This document shows positions 35,751 through 43,705 of a stretch of DNA of 64,000 nucleotides, in pieces. Below the pieces are notes generated by a model that saw only the letters and a list, made by a program, of their open reading frames with translations, had not been told where the DNA came from and made no database searches. The DNA is from Pseudomonas sp. ICMP 561 (GTDB lineage: Bacteria; Pseudomonadota; Gammaproteobacteria; Pseudomonadales; Pseudomonadaceae). Location of the stretch: contig NZ_LKBT01000018.1 in assembly GCF_002699985.1 (NCBI RefSeq), positions 21,682 to 85,681 on the forward strand, in the 5' to 3' direction. The position numbers were made by a program, and so were the translations under genes. Each line of letters begins with the position of its first letter. The stretch's first letter is position 1.

Positions 35751-36368
35751 ATGTCCTCCCCTTTCACCCAAGTCCATGTACCGGCCGGGCACGGTCGCAC
35801 GTTCGAAGTCCGCAGCGGCCAGTTCATCACGGTAATCGACCGGGACGGCCAGCAAGCCGCCGACTTCGTCGCCATCGTCAACGGTCAGCCCGAGCAATAT
35901 CTTTCGCCCACCCACACCCGTCGACGTTTGAACTCGCTGTTTTTTGCCATCGGCGACAGCCTCTACTCAAACGCCGATGAGCCTTTATTGCAGGTACTGC
36001 ATGACACCGTTGGTGTGCACGACGCCAACGTTCCAGCCTGTGACTGCACGCGCTTCAGCGTTGACTTCGGGGTCGACGGCCATCGCAATTGCCTGGACAA
36101 CATGCACGAAGGACTGAGCCATTACGGAGTGCTGCCGGTAAACGTGCCCGAGCCTTTCAACCTGTTCCAGAACGGCCCGGTAACCGCCGACTGCCGGATG
36201 CAGGTCACCGATCCGACCAGCAAGGCAGGAGACAGAATCGTCTTTCGTGCCTTGAAAGACCTGGTCTGCGCGGTGTCCTCCTGTCCACAGGACATCATTC
36301 CGGGTAACGGGCTGCTCGTTACTCCCATCGACATCGTCATTTCCGATGACGAACCGTCGCACGCCTGA
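35751..36368 (+). CDS. DUF1989 (urea carboxylase-associated) protein A
   Basis: A 205-residue DUF1989 protein, the family known as urea amidolyase-associated proteins. The conserved metal-site cysteines are present: HRNCLDNMHEG and SSCPQDIIPGNG. An in-frame ATG at 35739 overlaps the previous stop and is an alternative start (209 residues). Members of the family occur with urea/guanidine carboxylase systems, and some act as subunits of carboxyguanidine deiminase. Here there is no carboxylase, so the partner enzyme differs or lies elsewhere. Confidence 0.9.
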   Translation: MSSPFTQVHVPAGHGRTFEVRSGQFITVIDRDGQQAADFVAIVNGQPEQYLSPTHTRRRLNSLFFAIGDSLYSNADEPLLQVLHDTVGVHDANVPACDCTRFSVDFGVDGHRNCLDNMHEGLSHYGVLPVNVPEPFNLFQNGPVTADCRMQVTDPTSKAGDRIVFRALKDLVCAVSSCPQDIIPGNGLLVTPIDIVISDDEPSHA

Positions 36369-36378
36369 GGCCCCTCCC

Positions 36379-37023
36379 ATGCTGATCATGAAAGAAGCCA
36401 TCGAAACCCGAGCACCATTGCCACCCCAGTCCGTCAGGGTACCAGCCGCCAGCGCCGGATCAATCCTCGTCAAGCGCGGCCAGTTGCTGCGTGTTACAGC
36501 CCTGCAAGACGGCGCCGTGGCAAGCCTGTTCGGCTTTAGCGAACTGGAGCCCAGCGTGCATTTGTCGGTGCATCACACCCGGGTGTTCAGCAACTCGTAC
36601 GTGCTGGGTGCTGGCATGCGCATGGTCAATAATCGTCGACGTCCGGTTATGGTGCTGGGCAAGGACAGCGTCGGCAAACATGACCTGCTGATGCCGGCCT
36701 CCACGACCGCCTTCCTGGCAGCCAACGGCTATCGAGACCAGAAAGGCTGTGTCGAATCGCTCAAAGCAGAGCTGCAACGTCTCGGCCGTCAGCAACCCAA
36801 ACTGCCGGACCCGATCAACCTGTTCATGAGCGTGCAGCTGGATCAGCAAGGAACGCTGAAGCCGTTACCGAATACGGTCAAAGCCGGTGACTCGGTGACC
36901 TGTCGCGTGGTGCTGGACACGCTGTTCGTGGTGTCCACCTGCTGCACGGGCATCGCGGGCAATGATCAACCCGGCGCAGTCGAATTGTCAGTGGCTGAAG
37001 ACCTCAGTGAATTTCCGGTTTAA
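36379..37023 (+). CDS. DUF1989 protein B, divergent copy
   Basis: A 214-residue DUF1989 paralogue. The fold is recognisable (GQLLRVTALQDGAVASLFGF, DPINLFMSVQLDQQGTLKPLPNTVKAGDSVTCRVVLDTLFVVSTCC), but the CPQD site of its neighbours reads CCTG, and the HxNC-DN helix motif is replaced by GCVESLKAEL. It is therefore probably a non-catalytic or structurally specialised partner. An open frame extends upstream to 36346; ATG 36379 is preferred because it begins the family-like sequence. It lies ten bases after protein A and three before the first permease. Confidence 0.85.
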   Translation: MLIMKEAIETRAPLPPQSVRVPAASAGSILVKRGQLLRVTALQDGAVASLFGFSELEPSVHLSVHHTRVFSNSYVLGAGMRMVNNRRRPVMVLGKDSVGKHDLLMPASTTAFLAANGYRDQKGCVESLKAELQRLGRQQPKLPDPINLFMSVQLDQQGTLKPLPNTVKAGDSVTCRVVLDTLFVVSTCCTGIAGNDQPGAVELSVAEDLSEFPV

Positions 37024-37026
37024 TCC

Positions 37027-37686
37027 ATGAGTTCATACGCGCAACTGCTCAATGCCCTGCCTGATCTTGCGAACGGGCTGTTGGTCACGCTGGAACTGAC
37101 GTTGCTTGCCGCCGTTACCAGCTTCGGCATGGGCCATGTCATCTGGTGGCTGCGCGGACGATCGACGCCAATGTGGCGCGGCCTTGGGCATTTGTACGTC
37201 AGCCTGATGCGTGGGGTCCCGTCGATTGTCCAGTTGTTCATCGTGTTCTTCTCTCTGCCCCTTATCGGGTTGGGTGGCAAACCCTTGCTGGCTGCGGTAC
37301 TCGCCATAGGCCTGAACAGTGCCGCGTATGTCGCGGAAATCCTGCGCGCCAACTACCGCAACCTGCCCGGCGGCCAAACCGAAGCGTCTTCGGCGCTCGG
37401 GCTCTCAGCCTTTGAAACGTGGTGGCATGTCTCGGCACCGCAAGCCTTGCGTGCCAGCCTGCCCGCGCTGGTCAACGAGTTCACCCTGGTGGTCAAGACC
37501 ACGCCATTGGCGTCAGTGGTGGCAGTGACCGAACTGACCTACGCCGGGCAACTGGTGATCGCTCGCACCTACGAAGCCACCCCGGTGCTGGCGATCGTCG
37601 TCGCCGGTTACCTGCTGATTTGCTGGCCGACACTCAAGCTCGCGCGACGCCTGGAAAGTCGCTTCAACCGCTCCAGGAGGCAATGA
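37027..37686 (+). CDS. Amino-acid-type ABC transporter permease 1
   Basis: A 219-residue inner-membrane permease of the HisM/HisQ type with about five helices. The EAA loop reads EASSALGLSAFETWWHVSAPQAL (about residues 118-140). It overlaps the second permease gene at the stop codon. The two permeases form a heterodimer for the binding protein at 34891. No ATPase gene is included in this operon. Confidence 0.92.
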   Translation: MSSYAQLLNALPDLANGLLVTLELTLLAAVTSFGMGHVIWWLRGRSTPMWRGLGHLYVSLMRGVPSIVQLFIVFFSLPLIGLGGKPLLAAVLAIGLNSAAYVAEILRANYRNLPGGQTEASSALGLSAFETWWHVSAPQALRASLPALVNEFTLVVKTTPLASVVAVTELTYAGQLVIARTYEATPVLAIVVAGYLLICWPTLKLARRLESRFNRSRRQ

Positions 37687-38348
37687 TGGATTGGTCAGCG
37701 ATTCTCGATAACGCACCTGATCTGGCAGCAGGCCTGCTGGTGACCTTGCGCCTCAGCCTGATCTCGGCGTGCACCGCCCTTACCTTTGGTGCGCTGTTGG
37801 CGTGGGCTCTGCAGCGAGGTCAGCCGTGGTTGCACGCAATAGTGCGCGCCTACATCGACTTCGTGCTGGGCTTGCCGATGCTGGTGCTCATCTATCTGCT
37901 GTTTTTCATCTTGCCGGAATATGGCATCACCCTCAGTTCACCGGTAGTGGGGGTTACCGCATTGACCCTGTATTACGGGCCGTACATGGGTGAAGTATTG
38001 CGTTCCGCATTTGGCGGCATCGCCCGGGGCCAGTATGAAGCCAGCGCCGCGCTGGGCCTGCGCCCTTGGGAAACCCTGCGTCATGTGTTGCTCAAGCAGG
38101 CACTGCCCGTTGCGCTACCGCCATCGATTGGCTTGTTGATAGGCCTGATCAAGGACACCGCGCTGCTCTCGGTAGTGGGCGTGGAAGAGTTCATGTACGC
38201 GGCCAGGCAAGCCATCTCCACCAGCTATGCCCCACTGGAAATTTACCTTGTCGTCGCTCTCGCCTACTGGCTGATCACCCTGTTGCTCGATACCGCCGCG
38301 GGCGCTGTTGAGCGCCGTCTCAATCGCCATCGTCTGGCCCGAACCTGA
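37686..38348 (+). CDS. Amino-acid-type ABC transporter permease 2
   Basis: A 220-residue HisM/HisQ-type permease. AGGAGG at 37675-37680 and an ATG doublet at 37683/37686 set the start; 37686 has the better spacing. The EAA loop is EASAALGLRPWETLRHVLLKQALP. It pairs with the preceding permease and overlaps its stop codon. A C-terminal amphipathic tail follows the last helix. Confidence 0.92.
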   Translation: MDWSAILDNAPDLAAGLLVTLRLSLISACTALTFGALLAWALQRGQPWLHAIVRAYIDFVLGLPMLVLIYLLFFILPEYGITLSSPVVGVTALTLYYGPYMGEVLRSAFGGIARGQYEASAALGLRPWETLRHVLLKQALPVALPPSIGLLIGLIKDTALLSVVGVEEFMYAARQAISTSYAPLEIYLVVALAYWLITLLLDTAAGAVERRLNRHRLART

Positions 38349-38367
38349 ATCTGAACTGGAGTTCCCC

Positions 38368-39054
38368 ATGTCTGTAATGCCGACTTCCTCCCTGACCATT
38401 CCCGCTGGCCACGGTAAAGCTGTACGCCTGAAAGCCGGGCAATCGGTGCGTGTGATCAATACCCACGGCACCCAAGTGGTGGACTGCTGGGCCTGGAATG
38501 CCTATGACCTTGAAGAGTTCATGTGTATGGAAGCGACCCGCGTATGGACTCAACACCTGAATCCAGTGGTGGGTGACAGCTTCGTCACCAGTGCGCGCCA
38601 CCCGATTCTGACGCTGGTTGAAGACACATCGCCGGGTGTGCATGACACCTTCATGGCAGCCTGCGACCGCCGTCGTTATGAACTGCTCGGCTGCACTCAC
38701 TACCATCGCAACTGCAGCGATAACCTGTTCGAAGGCATGCTGGAACTGGGCGTGACGCCGCCGCGACGGAACCTGGCTTCGTTCAACATTTTCATGAACA
38801 TCCGCGTTCAGCCAGACAACATCACCCTGGCCACATTGCCCACAGTCACCGACCCCGGTGACTACATCACGTTGCGCGCGGAGATGGATTGCTTCGTCGC
38901 GTTTTCCGCATGCCCGCAGGACATCGTCAACATTCAGGGCCAGGGCGACAACACGCCCAAAGACGCTGATTTGCAGATTATTGACCAGGCATTTCCAGCC
39001 ATTCAGGTGAAAGGCCCCTGGGTGCCGGACCACGTGAAGTCAGCGCAACAGTGA
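38368..39054 (+). CDS. DUF1989 protein C
   Basis: A 228-residue DUF1989 protein with the full set of conserved residues: THYHRNCSDNLFEGM and FSACPQDIVNIQGQGD, plus RVINTHGTQVVDCWAW near the start. It resembles protein A more than protein B. The start is ATG 38368 with GGAG upstream; the frame is open from 38308. It is followed after 34 bases by allantoicase, so these proteins are linked to ureide breakdown here. Confidence 0.9.
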   Translation: MSVMPTSSLTIPAGHGKAVRLKAGQSVRVINTHGTQVVDCWAWNAYDLEEFMCMEATRVWTQHLNPVVGDSFVTSARHPILTLVEDTSPGVHDTFMAACDRRRYELLGCTHYHRNCSDNLFEGMLELGVTPPRRNLASFNIFMNIRVQPDNITLATLPTVTDPGDYITLRAEMDCFVAFSACPQDIVNIQGQGDNTPKDADLQIIDQAFPAIQVKGPWVPDHVKSAQQ

Positions 39055-39088
39055 CCAGCGCTTTGCGCGACATTTCAGAGGTAGCGTC

Positions 39089-40090
39089 ATGAAGATTCCC
39101 CAACACGCATTCGAAAAATACCTGAACCTGGCAGACGCACGCCTGGGCGCAGTCGCCTTGTCCGTCACGGATGACTGGTTCGCCGACGTCAATCGTCTGT
39201 TTCAGCACGCGCCCGCGGTTTTCAAGGCCGATGTATTCGACGACAACGGCAAATGGATGGACGGCTGGGAATCCCGCCGCAAGCGTCACGAAGGTTACGA
39301 CCATGCGGTGATCCGCCTCGGTGTGGCGGGCACGCTCAAGGGCGTAGACATCGATACCTCGTTCTTCACCGGCAACTTCCCGCCGTCGGCATCCATTGAG
39401 GCCTGCTTTCTGGAAGGCGCCGATCCCGACGAAAATACCGTCTGGACCGAAGTGCTCGGTGCAGTGGAGTTGAGCGGTGACAGTCATCACTATCACGCCA
39501 TCAACGACGATCAACCCTACAGCCACTTGCGCCTGAACATCTTTCCCGACGGCGGCGTCGCGCGGTTGCGGGTCTACGGCATCCCGCACAAGGACTGGTC
39601 AAACATCGATCCGAACGAGAACGTGGACTTGTGCGCCGCCCTCAACGGCGGTCGCGCCATCGCCTGTTCGGACGAGCATTATGGCCAGATGGGCAATATC
39701 ATCAATCCCGATCGCGCCGCCGTCATGGCCGAAGGCTGGGAAACCGCTCGACGTCGCACACCGGGTAATGACTGGGTGATCGTTGCGTTAGGTGTCCCCG
39801 GAGTCGTTGAACGCATCGTGGTCGACACGCTGCACTACAAAGGCAATTATCCGGATCGTTTGTCGATCCAGGCCGCCTGCGTAAAAGGCGGCACTGACGG
39901 CCAGATCGAAACGCAAAGCCTCTTCTGGCGCGAGCTTTTGCCGGAACAAAAAATGGAGATGGATCGAGAGCATTTCTATGAGGCAGAACTGGCCAGCCTG
40001 GGAGCGATCACCCACGTACGATTGAACGTCTTTCCGGATGGCGGGGTTAGTCGATTGAGGCTGTTCGGCAAACCGGCGATTGGGCGATAA
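39089..40090 (+). CDS. alc: Allantoicase
   Basis: A 333-residue allantoicase (allantoate amidinohydrolase), which splits allantoate into ureidoglycolate and urea. It is composed of two similar jelly-roll halves of about 160 residues, each ending in LRLNIFPDGGVARLRVYG or VRLNVFPDGGVSRLRLFG, a duplicated signature of the family. Full length. Last gene of the ABC/DUF1989 operon; other purine breakdown genes such as allantoinase or ureidoglycolate lyase are not in the window. Its stop is followed almost at once by the 93-base repeat array. Confidence 0.95.
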   Translation: MKIPQHAFEKYLNLADARLGAVALSVTDDWFADVNRLFQHAPAVFKADVFDDNGKWMDGWESRRKRHEGYDHAVIRLGVAGTLKGVDIDTSFFTGNFPPSASIEACFLEGADPDENTVWTEVLGAVELSGDSHHYHAINDDQPYSHLRLNIFPDGGVARLRVYGIPHKDWSNIDPNENVDLCAALNGGRAIACSDEHYGQMGNIINPDRAAVMAEGWETARRRTPGNDWVIVALGVPGVVERIVVDTLHYKGNYPDRLSIQAACVKGGTDGQIETQSLFWRELLPEQKMEMDREHFYEAELASLGAITHVRLNVFPDGGVSRLRLFGKPAIGR

Positions 40091-40095
40091 AGGTT

Positions 40096-41320
40096 TACGC
40101 GGTGAATCAGGCATGACGCTTCGCGAACAAGTTCGCTCCTACCGGGTATCGCGTTTCGGGTAGGAGGCAACTTGTTGCCGAGAGGTTCTACGCGGTGAAT
40201 CAGGCATGACGCCTCGCGAACAAGTTCGCTCCTACCAGTTAGCGCGTTTCAGGTAGGAGGCAACTTGTTGCCGAGAGGTTCTACGCGGTGAATCAGGCAT
40301 GACGCTTCGCGAACAAGTTCGCTCCTACCGGTTAACGCCGTGTCAGGTAGGAGGTAACTTGTTGCCGAGAGGTTCTACGCGGTGAATCAGGCATGACGCT
40401 TCGCGAACAAGTTCGCTCCTACCGGGCAGCACATTTCAGGTAGGAGGCAACTTGTTGCCGAGAGGCTTTACGCGGTGAATCAGGCATGACGCCTCGCGTT
40501 CAAGTTCGCTCCTACCGGGTAGCGCGTTTCGGGTAGGAGGCAACTTGTTGCCGAGAGGCTTTACGCGGTGAATCAGGCATGACGCCTCGCGAACAAGTTC
40601 GCTCCTACCGGGTAGCGCGTTTCGGGTAGGAGGCAACTTGTTGCCGAGAGGCTTTACGCGGTGAATCAGGCATGACGCCTCGCGTTCAAGTTCGCTCCTA
40701 CCGGGTAGCGCGTTTCGGGTAGGAGGCAACTTGTTGCCGAGAGGCTTTACGCGGTGAATCAGGCCTGACGCTTCGCGTTCAAGTTCGCTCCTACCGGGTA
40801 GCGCGTTTCGGGTAGGAGGTAACTTGCTGCCGAGAGGCTTTACGCGGTGAATCAGGCATGACGCCTCGCGAACAAGTTCACTCCTACCGGGTAGCGCGTT
40901 TCAGGTAGGAGGCAACTTGTAGCCGAGAGGTTCTACGTGGTGAATCAGGCATGACGCTTCGCGAACAAGTTCGCTCCTACCGGGTAGTGCGTTTCGGGTA
41001 GGAGGTAACTTGTTGCCGAGAGGCTTTACGCGGTGAATCAGGCCTGACGCTTCGCGTTCAAGTTCGCTCCTACCTCGGGTAGCGCCTTTCGGGTAGGAGG
41101 TAACTTGTTGCCGAGAGGTTCTACGCGGTGAATCAGGCATGACGCCTCGCGAACAAGTTCGCTCCTACCGGGTAGCGCGTTTCGGGTAGGAGGCAACTTG
41201 TTGCCGAGAGGCTTTACGCGGTGAATCAGGCATGACGCTTCGCGAACAAGTTCGCTCCTACCGGGTAGCGCGTTTCGGTAGGAGGTAACTTGTTGCCGAG
41301 GGGTGTACGCGGTGAGTCAG
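40096..41320. repeat. Tandem array of 13 REPIN-like 93-bp units
   Basis: The marker GGTGAATCAGGC (or a close variant) recurs at 40101, 40194, 40287, 40381, 40474, 40567, 40660, 40753, 40846, 40939, 41032, 41127, 41220 and, degenerate, at 41311: thirteen full units with a 93-base period (three units are 91, 94 or 95). Each unit carries two inverted REPs: GCGAA-CAAG-TTCGC followed by CTCCTACC, then after about 15 bases GGTAGGAGGCAAC-TTGTTGCC. The GTAGGAG heads face inward. Four units have GCGTTCAAGTTCGC, which breaks the first stem. As 93 is divisible by three, long minus-strand frames of 31-residue repeats exist but are not convincing genes. Lies between convergent alc and a GNAT gene. Confidence 0.93.
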
Positions 41321-41787
41321 ACCAGATTTTTTTCGAAATAGACCCGTTCGAAACCATGCTCGGTGCGCCGCCCCACCTCGATATAACCAAGCTTGGGGTA
41401 AATCAGGAGGTTGTCCGCCATCTTCTCGTTGGTATAAAGATGCACTGCATTGATTCCGAGCTGTCGGCTGGTTTCTTCACAAAAGCGGATCAGTGATTTG
41501 CCTACCCCGCGTCCTGTTGCGCTGGGTATGACCGCCACATTTTCCAGCAACACATGCTGTTGCTCGGCATAAAACACCACGAAACCTTCAAAGCTGGCGT
41601 TTTCATCGGTTGCCACATAAACGATCCCCGCCGCAATTTGCGCCGCGAAGTCGGCTGTCATGGGCGCAGGTTTGCGACCGATTGCAGGTACATAGCGGGC
41701 GTAGGCCTGTTCAGCGCAGTGCCTTATTGCAGGCTCATCTTTTGCTTCAGCGAGACGGATCAAAAATATACCTTCTGTGAGGGACAT
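41317..41787 (-). CDS. GNAT-family N-acetyltransferase
   Basis: A 156-residue acetyltransferase. The acetyl-CoA loop reads VIPSATGRGVGKSLIRFCEETSRQLGINAVHLYTNEKMADNLLIYPKLGYIEVGRRTEHGFERVYFEK, covering motifs A and B (about 85-150). The substrate is unknown. It converges on the repeat array, and the last unit overlaps its 3' end by a few bases. Confidence 0.9.
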   Translation of the reverse strand: MSLTEGIFLIRLAEAKDEPAIRHCAEQAYARYVPAIGRKPAPMTADFAAQIAAGIVYVATDENASFEGFVVFYAEQQHVLLENVAVIPSATGRGVGKSLIRFCEETSRQLGINAVHLYTNEKMADNLLIYPKLGYIEVGRRTEHGFERVYFEKNLV

Positions 41788-41909
41788 GGCGTGCGATTGA
41801 TACTCTGGCAGATCATAAGCGCAGATGTCGACAGGCTGTTTTTCGGGCGACCGGAGTCGGACACACCATGTAAATCGCCAGTTTTTGATAGGCTTATATG
41901 AAACCTTAA

Positions 41910-42428
41910 ATGACTTCCCGATACGCCATGGTCAATTCAACCCTTGAGCCCCGCATGAATGTCATCAGCGCCACGATGTACCAATCGAAACACACGAGAG
42001 CTCCACACCCGGTGCTCACCATTGACTCCATTCCACTGGCGAACTGGATCAAAGGCGTCGTTTACGACGGTGAGGGCAACGACGAAACCAACGGACTGGT
42101 TCCTGCGCAAGGCTGGTTGATTGACGACGATGACTCGAACTACGCGTGGAGGATTCTAGAACCTGTCATGGAAGACTGTTCGACCATCGTGCCACTGTTG
42201 GTCTGTTCGGACGACATGGACCTGAGCTGCACGGTTGCGGTGGTTGAGCAAGTGATAAGGGGTGACACTGTCATTTGGGAGCGTTTTGGTCGAGCCGTCG
42301 ATACCATTTCCGGCGTCATCACTGCGGTGGACTGGAATCAGATGAATCAGCGAGTGTCTTTCCCTAGAGCTCAGTTTCAAGAGGCGCTGTCAGAATTCAA
42401 AAGGCTGACCGAGCATGAGTGGGCCTGA
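41910..42428 (+). CDS. Hypothetical protein, orphan
   Basis: A 172-residue acidic protein of unknown family; the start could also be ATG 41928 or 41955. Central segments are strand-rich (APHPVLTIDSIPLANWIKGVVYDG, EDCSTIVPLLVCSDDMDLSCTVAVVEQVIRGDTVIWERFGRAVD). The high aspartate/glutamate content, the size and the lack of a signal recall immunity proteins, and a second orphan follows. This is weak evidence only. Confidence 0.6.
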   Translation: MTSRYAMVNSTLEPRMNVISATMYQSKHTRAPHPVLTIDSIPLANWIKGVVYDGEGNDETNGLVPAQGWLIDDDDSNYAWRILEPVMEDCSTIVPLLVCSDDMDLSCTVAVVEQVIRGDTVIWERFGRAVDTISGVITAVDWNQMNQRVSFPRAQFQEALSEFKRLTEHEWA

Positions 42429-42541
42429 GTGCGACCGGCCAAAAGCGGTCAGACGATTGTCGGTCGCCGCTTCACATGCCCCCTCTGGACACGCAATCAA
42501 GCTGAGGCACTCTCTGACGCTTTCGCAACACGAGGCCAGGT

Positions 42542-43039
42542 ATGTTCGATCACTCCACCTACCCTGAAATCGCTGAATGGTTCGCCAGCTTCGGAGTCGA
42601 CGAGGTGTCATACAGTGTCTGCTCCATTGACCTGAGCAACGAGCCGCCTGAGCACTGGTTCTATAGGCGCAACAAGTTGCGGCCTGAAAGTCTGAAACTC
42701 GATCTGAACATCCCGGCCAACGGGAGCTGGCGGGTCGACCTGTCTCGACATGACAATCTGTTCAACGTTCAGTGGCGCTCGAATGACGACCTGCGCGTCG
42801 AGTCTCAGGAGCTGCGCTACCGCAAGCTGATCAAGTGGCCGCGATTACACAGCCTCATGGAATTCCCCCTGCTTGCCGAGCAACTGGAGCAGTGCCTAGG
42901 GGTGCACTTCCTGCGTCATGCCAATGTCGGGGCGCGCTTGCTGGAACCCGAGGTCTTGGCGCGCAATCCAAACATCCGGCAATGGTTGGCACCCTGTGCC
43001 GACACTTTGGGCTGGAACCGGAAAATGCAGCCGGAATAA
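42542..43039 (+). CDS. Hypothetical protein, orphan
   Basis: A 165-residue soluble protein with GAGG about eight bases before the ATG. It contains tryptophan-rich pieces (PEHWFYRRNKL, NGSWRVDLSRHDNLFNVQWRS) and a leucine-rich helix (HSLMEFPLLAEQLEQCLGVHFLRH). No family recognised. It is between another orphan and a GNAT gene, on the same strand. Confidence 0.6.
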   Translation: MFDHSTYPEIAEWFASFGVDEVSYSVCSIDLSNEPPEHWFYRRNKLRPESLKLDLNIPANGSWRVDLSRHDNLFNVQWRSNDDLRVESQELRYRKLIKWPRLHSLMEFPLLAEQLEQCLGVHFLRHANVGARLLEPEVLARNPNIRQWLAPCADTLGWNRKMQPE

Positions 43040-43173
43040 GGTGGTACCCGAACCGCTGGGCACCAAAGCGGTTGATCTACAGACTTCACTCTCGGGCAGT
43101 AAGCTCGATTGTCTGATGGATGATTAACCCTCCAGTCGCCAACCCATCAACTCAATGCACGAACGAGTACCCA

Positions 43174-43629
43174 ATGGATTGTGTCATTCGAAACGCGATA
43201 AATACGGACGCCCCCGCCATCAGCAGGATTATCGTGGCAGCACTGCGCGAATCCAATGCTCAGGATTATTCGTCAGACATCATCGAGCGCGTACAGCAAA
43301 GCTTTTCACCCACGGCGATTCTGCACTTTATGACCTGCCGCCAGGTGTATGTCGCGTGCTTTGATGATCATGTCATTGCAACCGCAAGTCTTGATCAAGA
43401 CATCGTGCGCAGTATGTTCGTTGACTCGCCCCATCAAGGGAAAGGCATAGGGCATCGACTGATGTCGACTCTCGAGGCAGTCGCAACGCAGAGCGGGATC
43501 AAACGGTTGCGGGTGCCCTCCTCGATCACGGCTGAAGGGTTTTATCTGTCGCTGGGCTTCCAGAAACTCAGGGACGAGTTCCATGGCGCAGAGCGCACGA
43601 TCATCATGGAAAAAGTTCTGAACAAGTAA
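43174..43629 (+). CDS. GNAT-family N-acetyltransferase
   Basis: A 151-residue acetyltransferase starting at MDCVIRNAINTDAPAISRII; the open frame extends to 43120 but the family starts here. The acetyl-CoA motif is VDSPHQGKGIGHRLMSTLEAVA (about residues 87-108), followed by FYLSLGFQKL. The substrate is unknown. It is unlike the GNAT at 41317. Confidence 0.9.
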   Translation: MDCVIRNAINTDAPAISRIIVAALRESNAQDYSSDIIERVQQSFSPTAILHFMTCRQVYVACFDDHVIATASLDQDIVRSMFVDSPHQGKGIGHRLMSTLEAVATQSGIKRLRVPSSITAEGFYLSLGFQKLRDEFHGAERTIIMEKVLNK

Positions 43630-43705
43630 CTTCCCACCCAATCAAAAATCCTTAAGCCGCCTTTAAGTGCAAGAATCTTCGCACTGGATCGTTTTGGAGA
43701 TCACC

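Noticed and set aside
40436..41140. Repeat protein genes on the minus strand (31-residue repeats)
   Set aside because: They arise because the 93-base unit is divisible by three. The frame breaks where units are 91, 94 or 95 bases and there are no ribosome sites or sensible composition.
40096..41320. CRISPR array
   Set aside because: The period is 93 bases and the whole unit repeats, with no unique spacers; each unit has REP hairpins. No cas genes.
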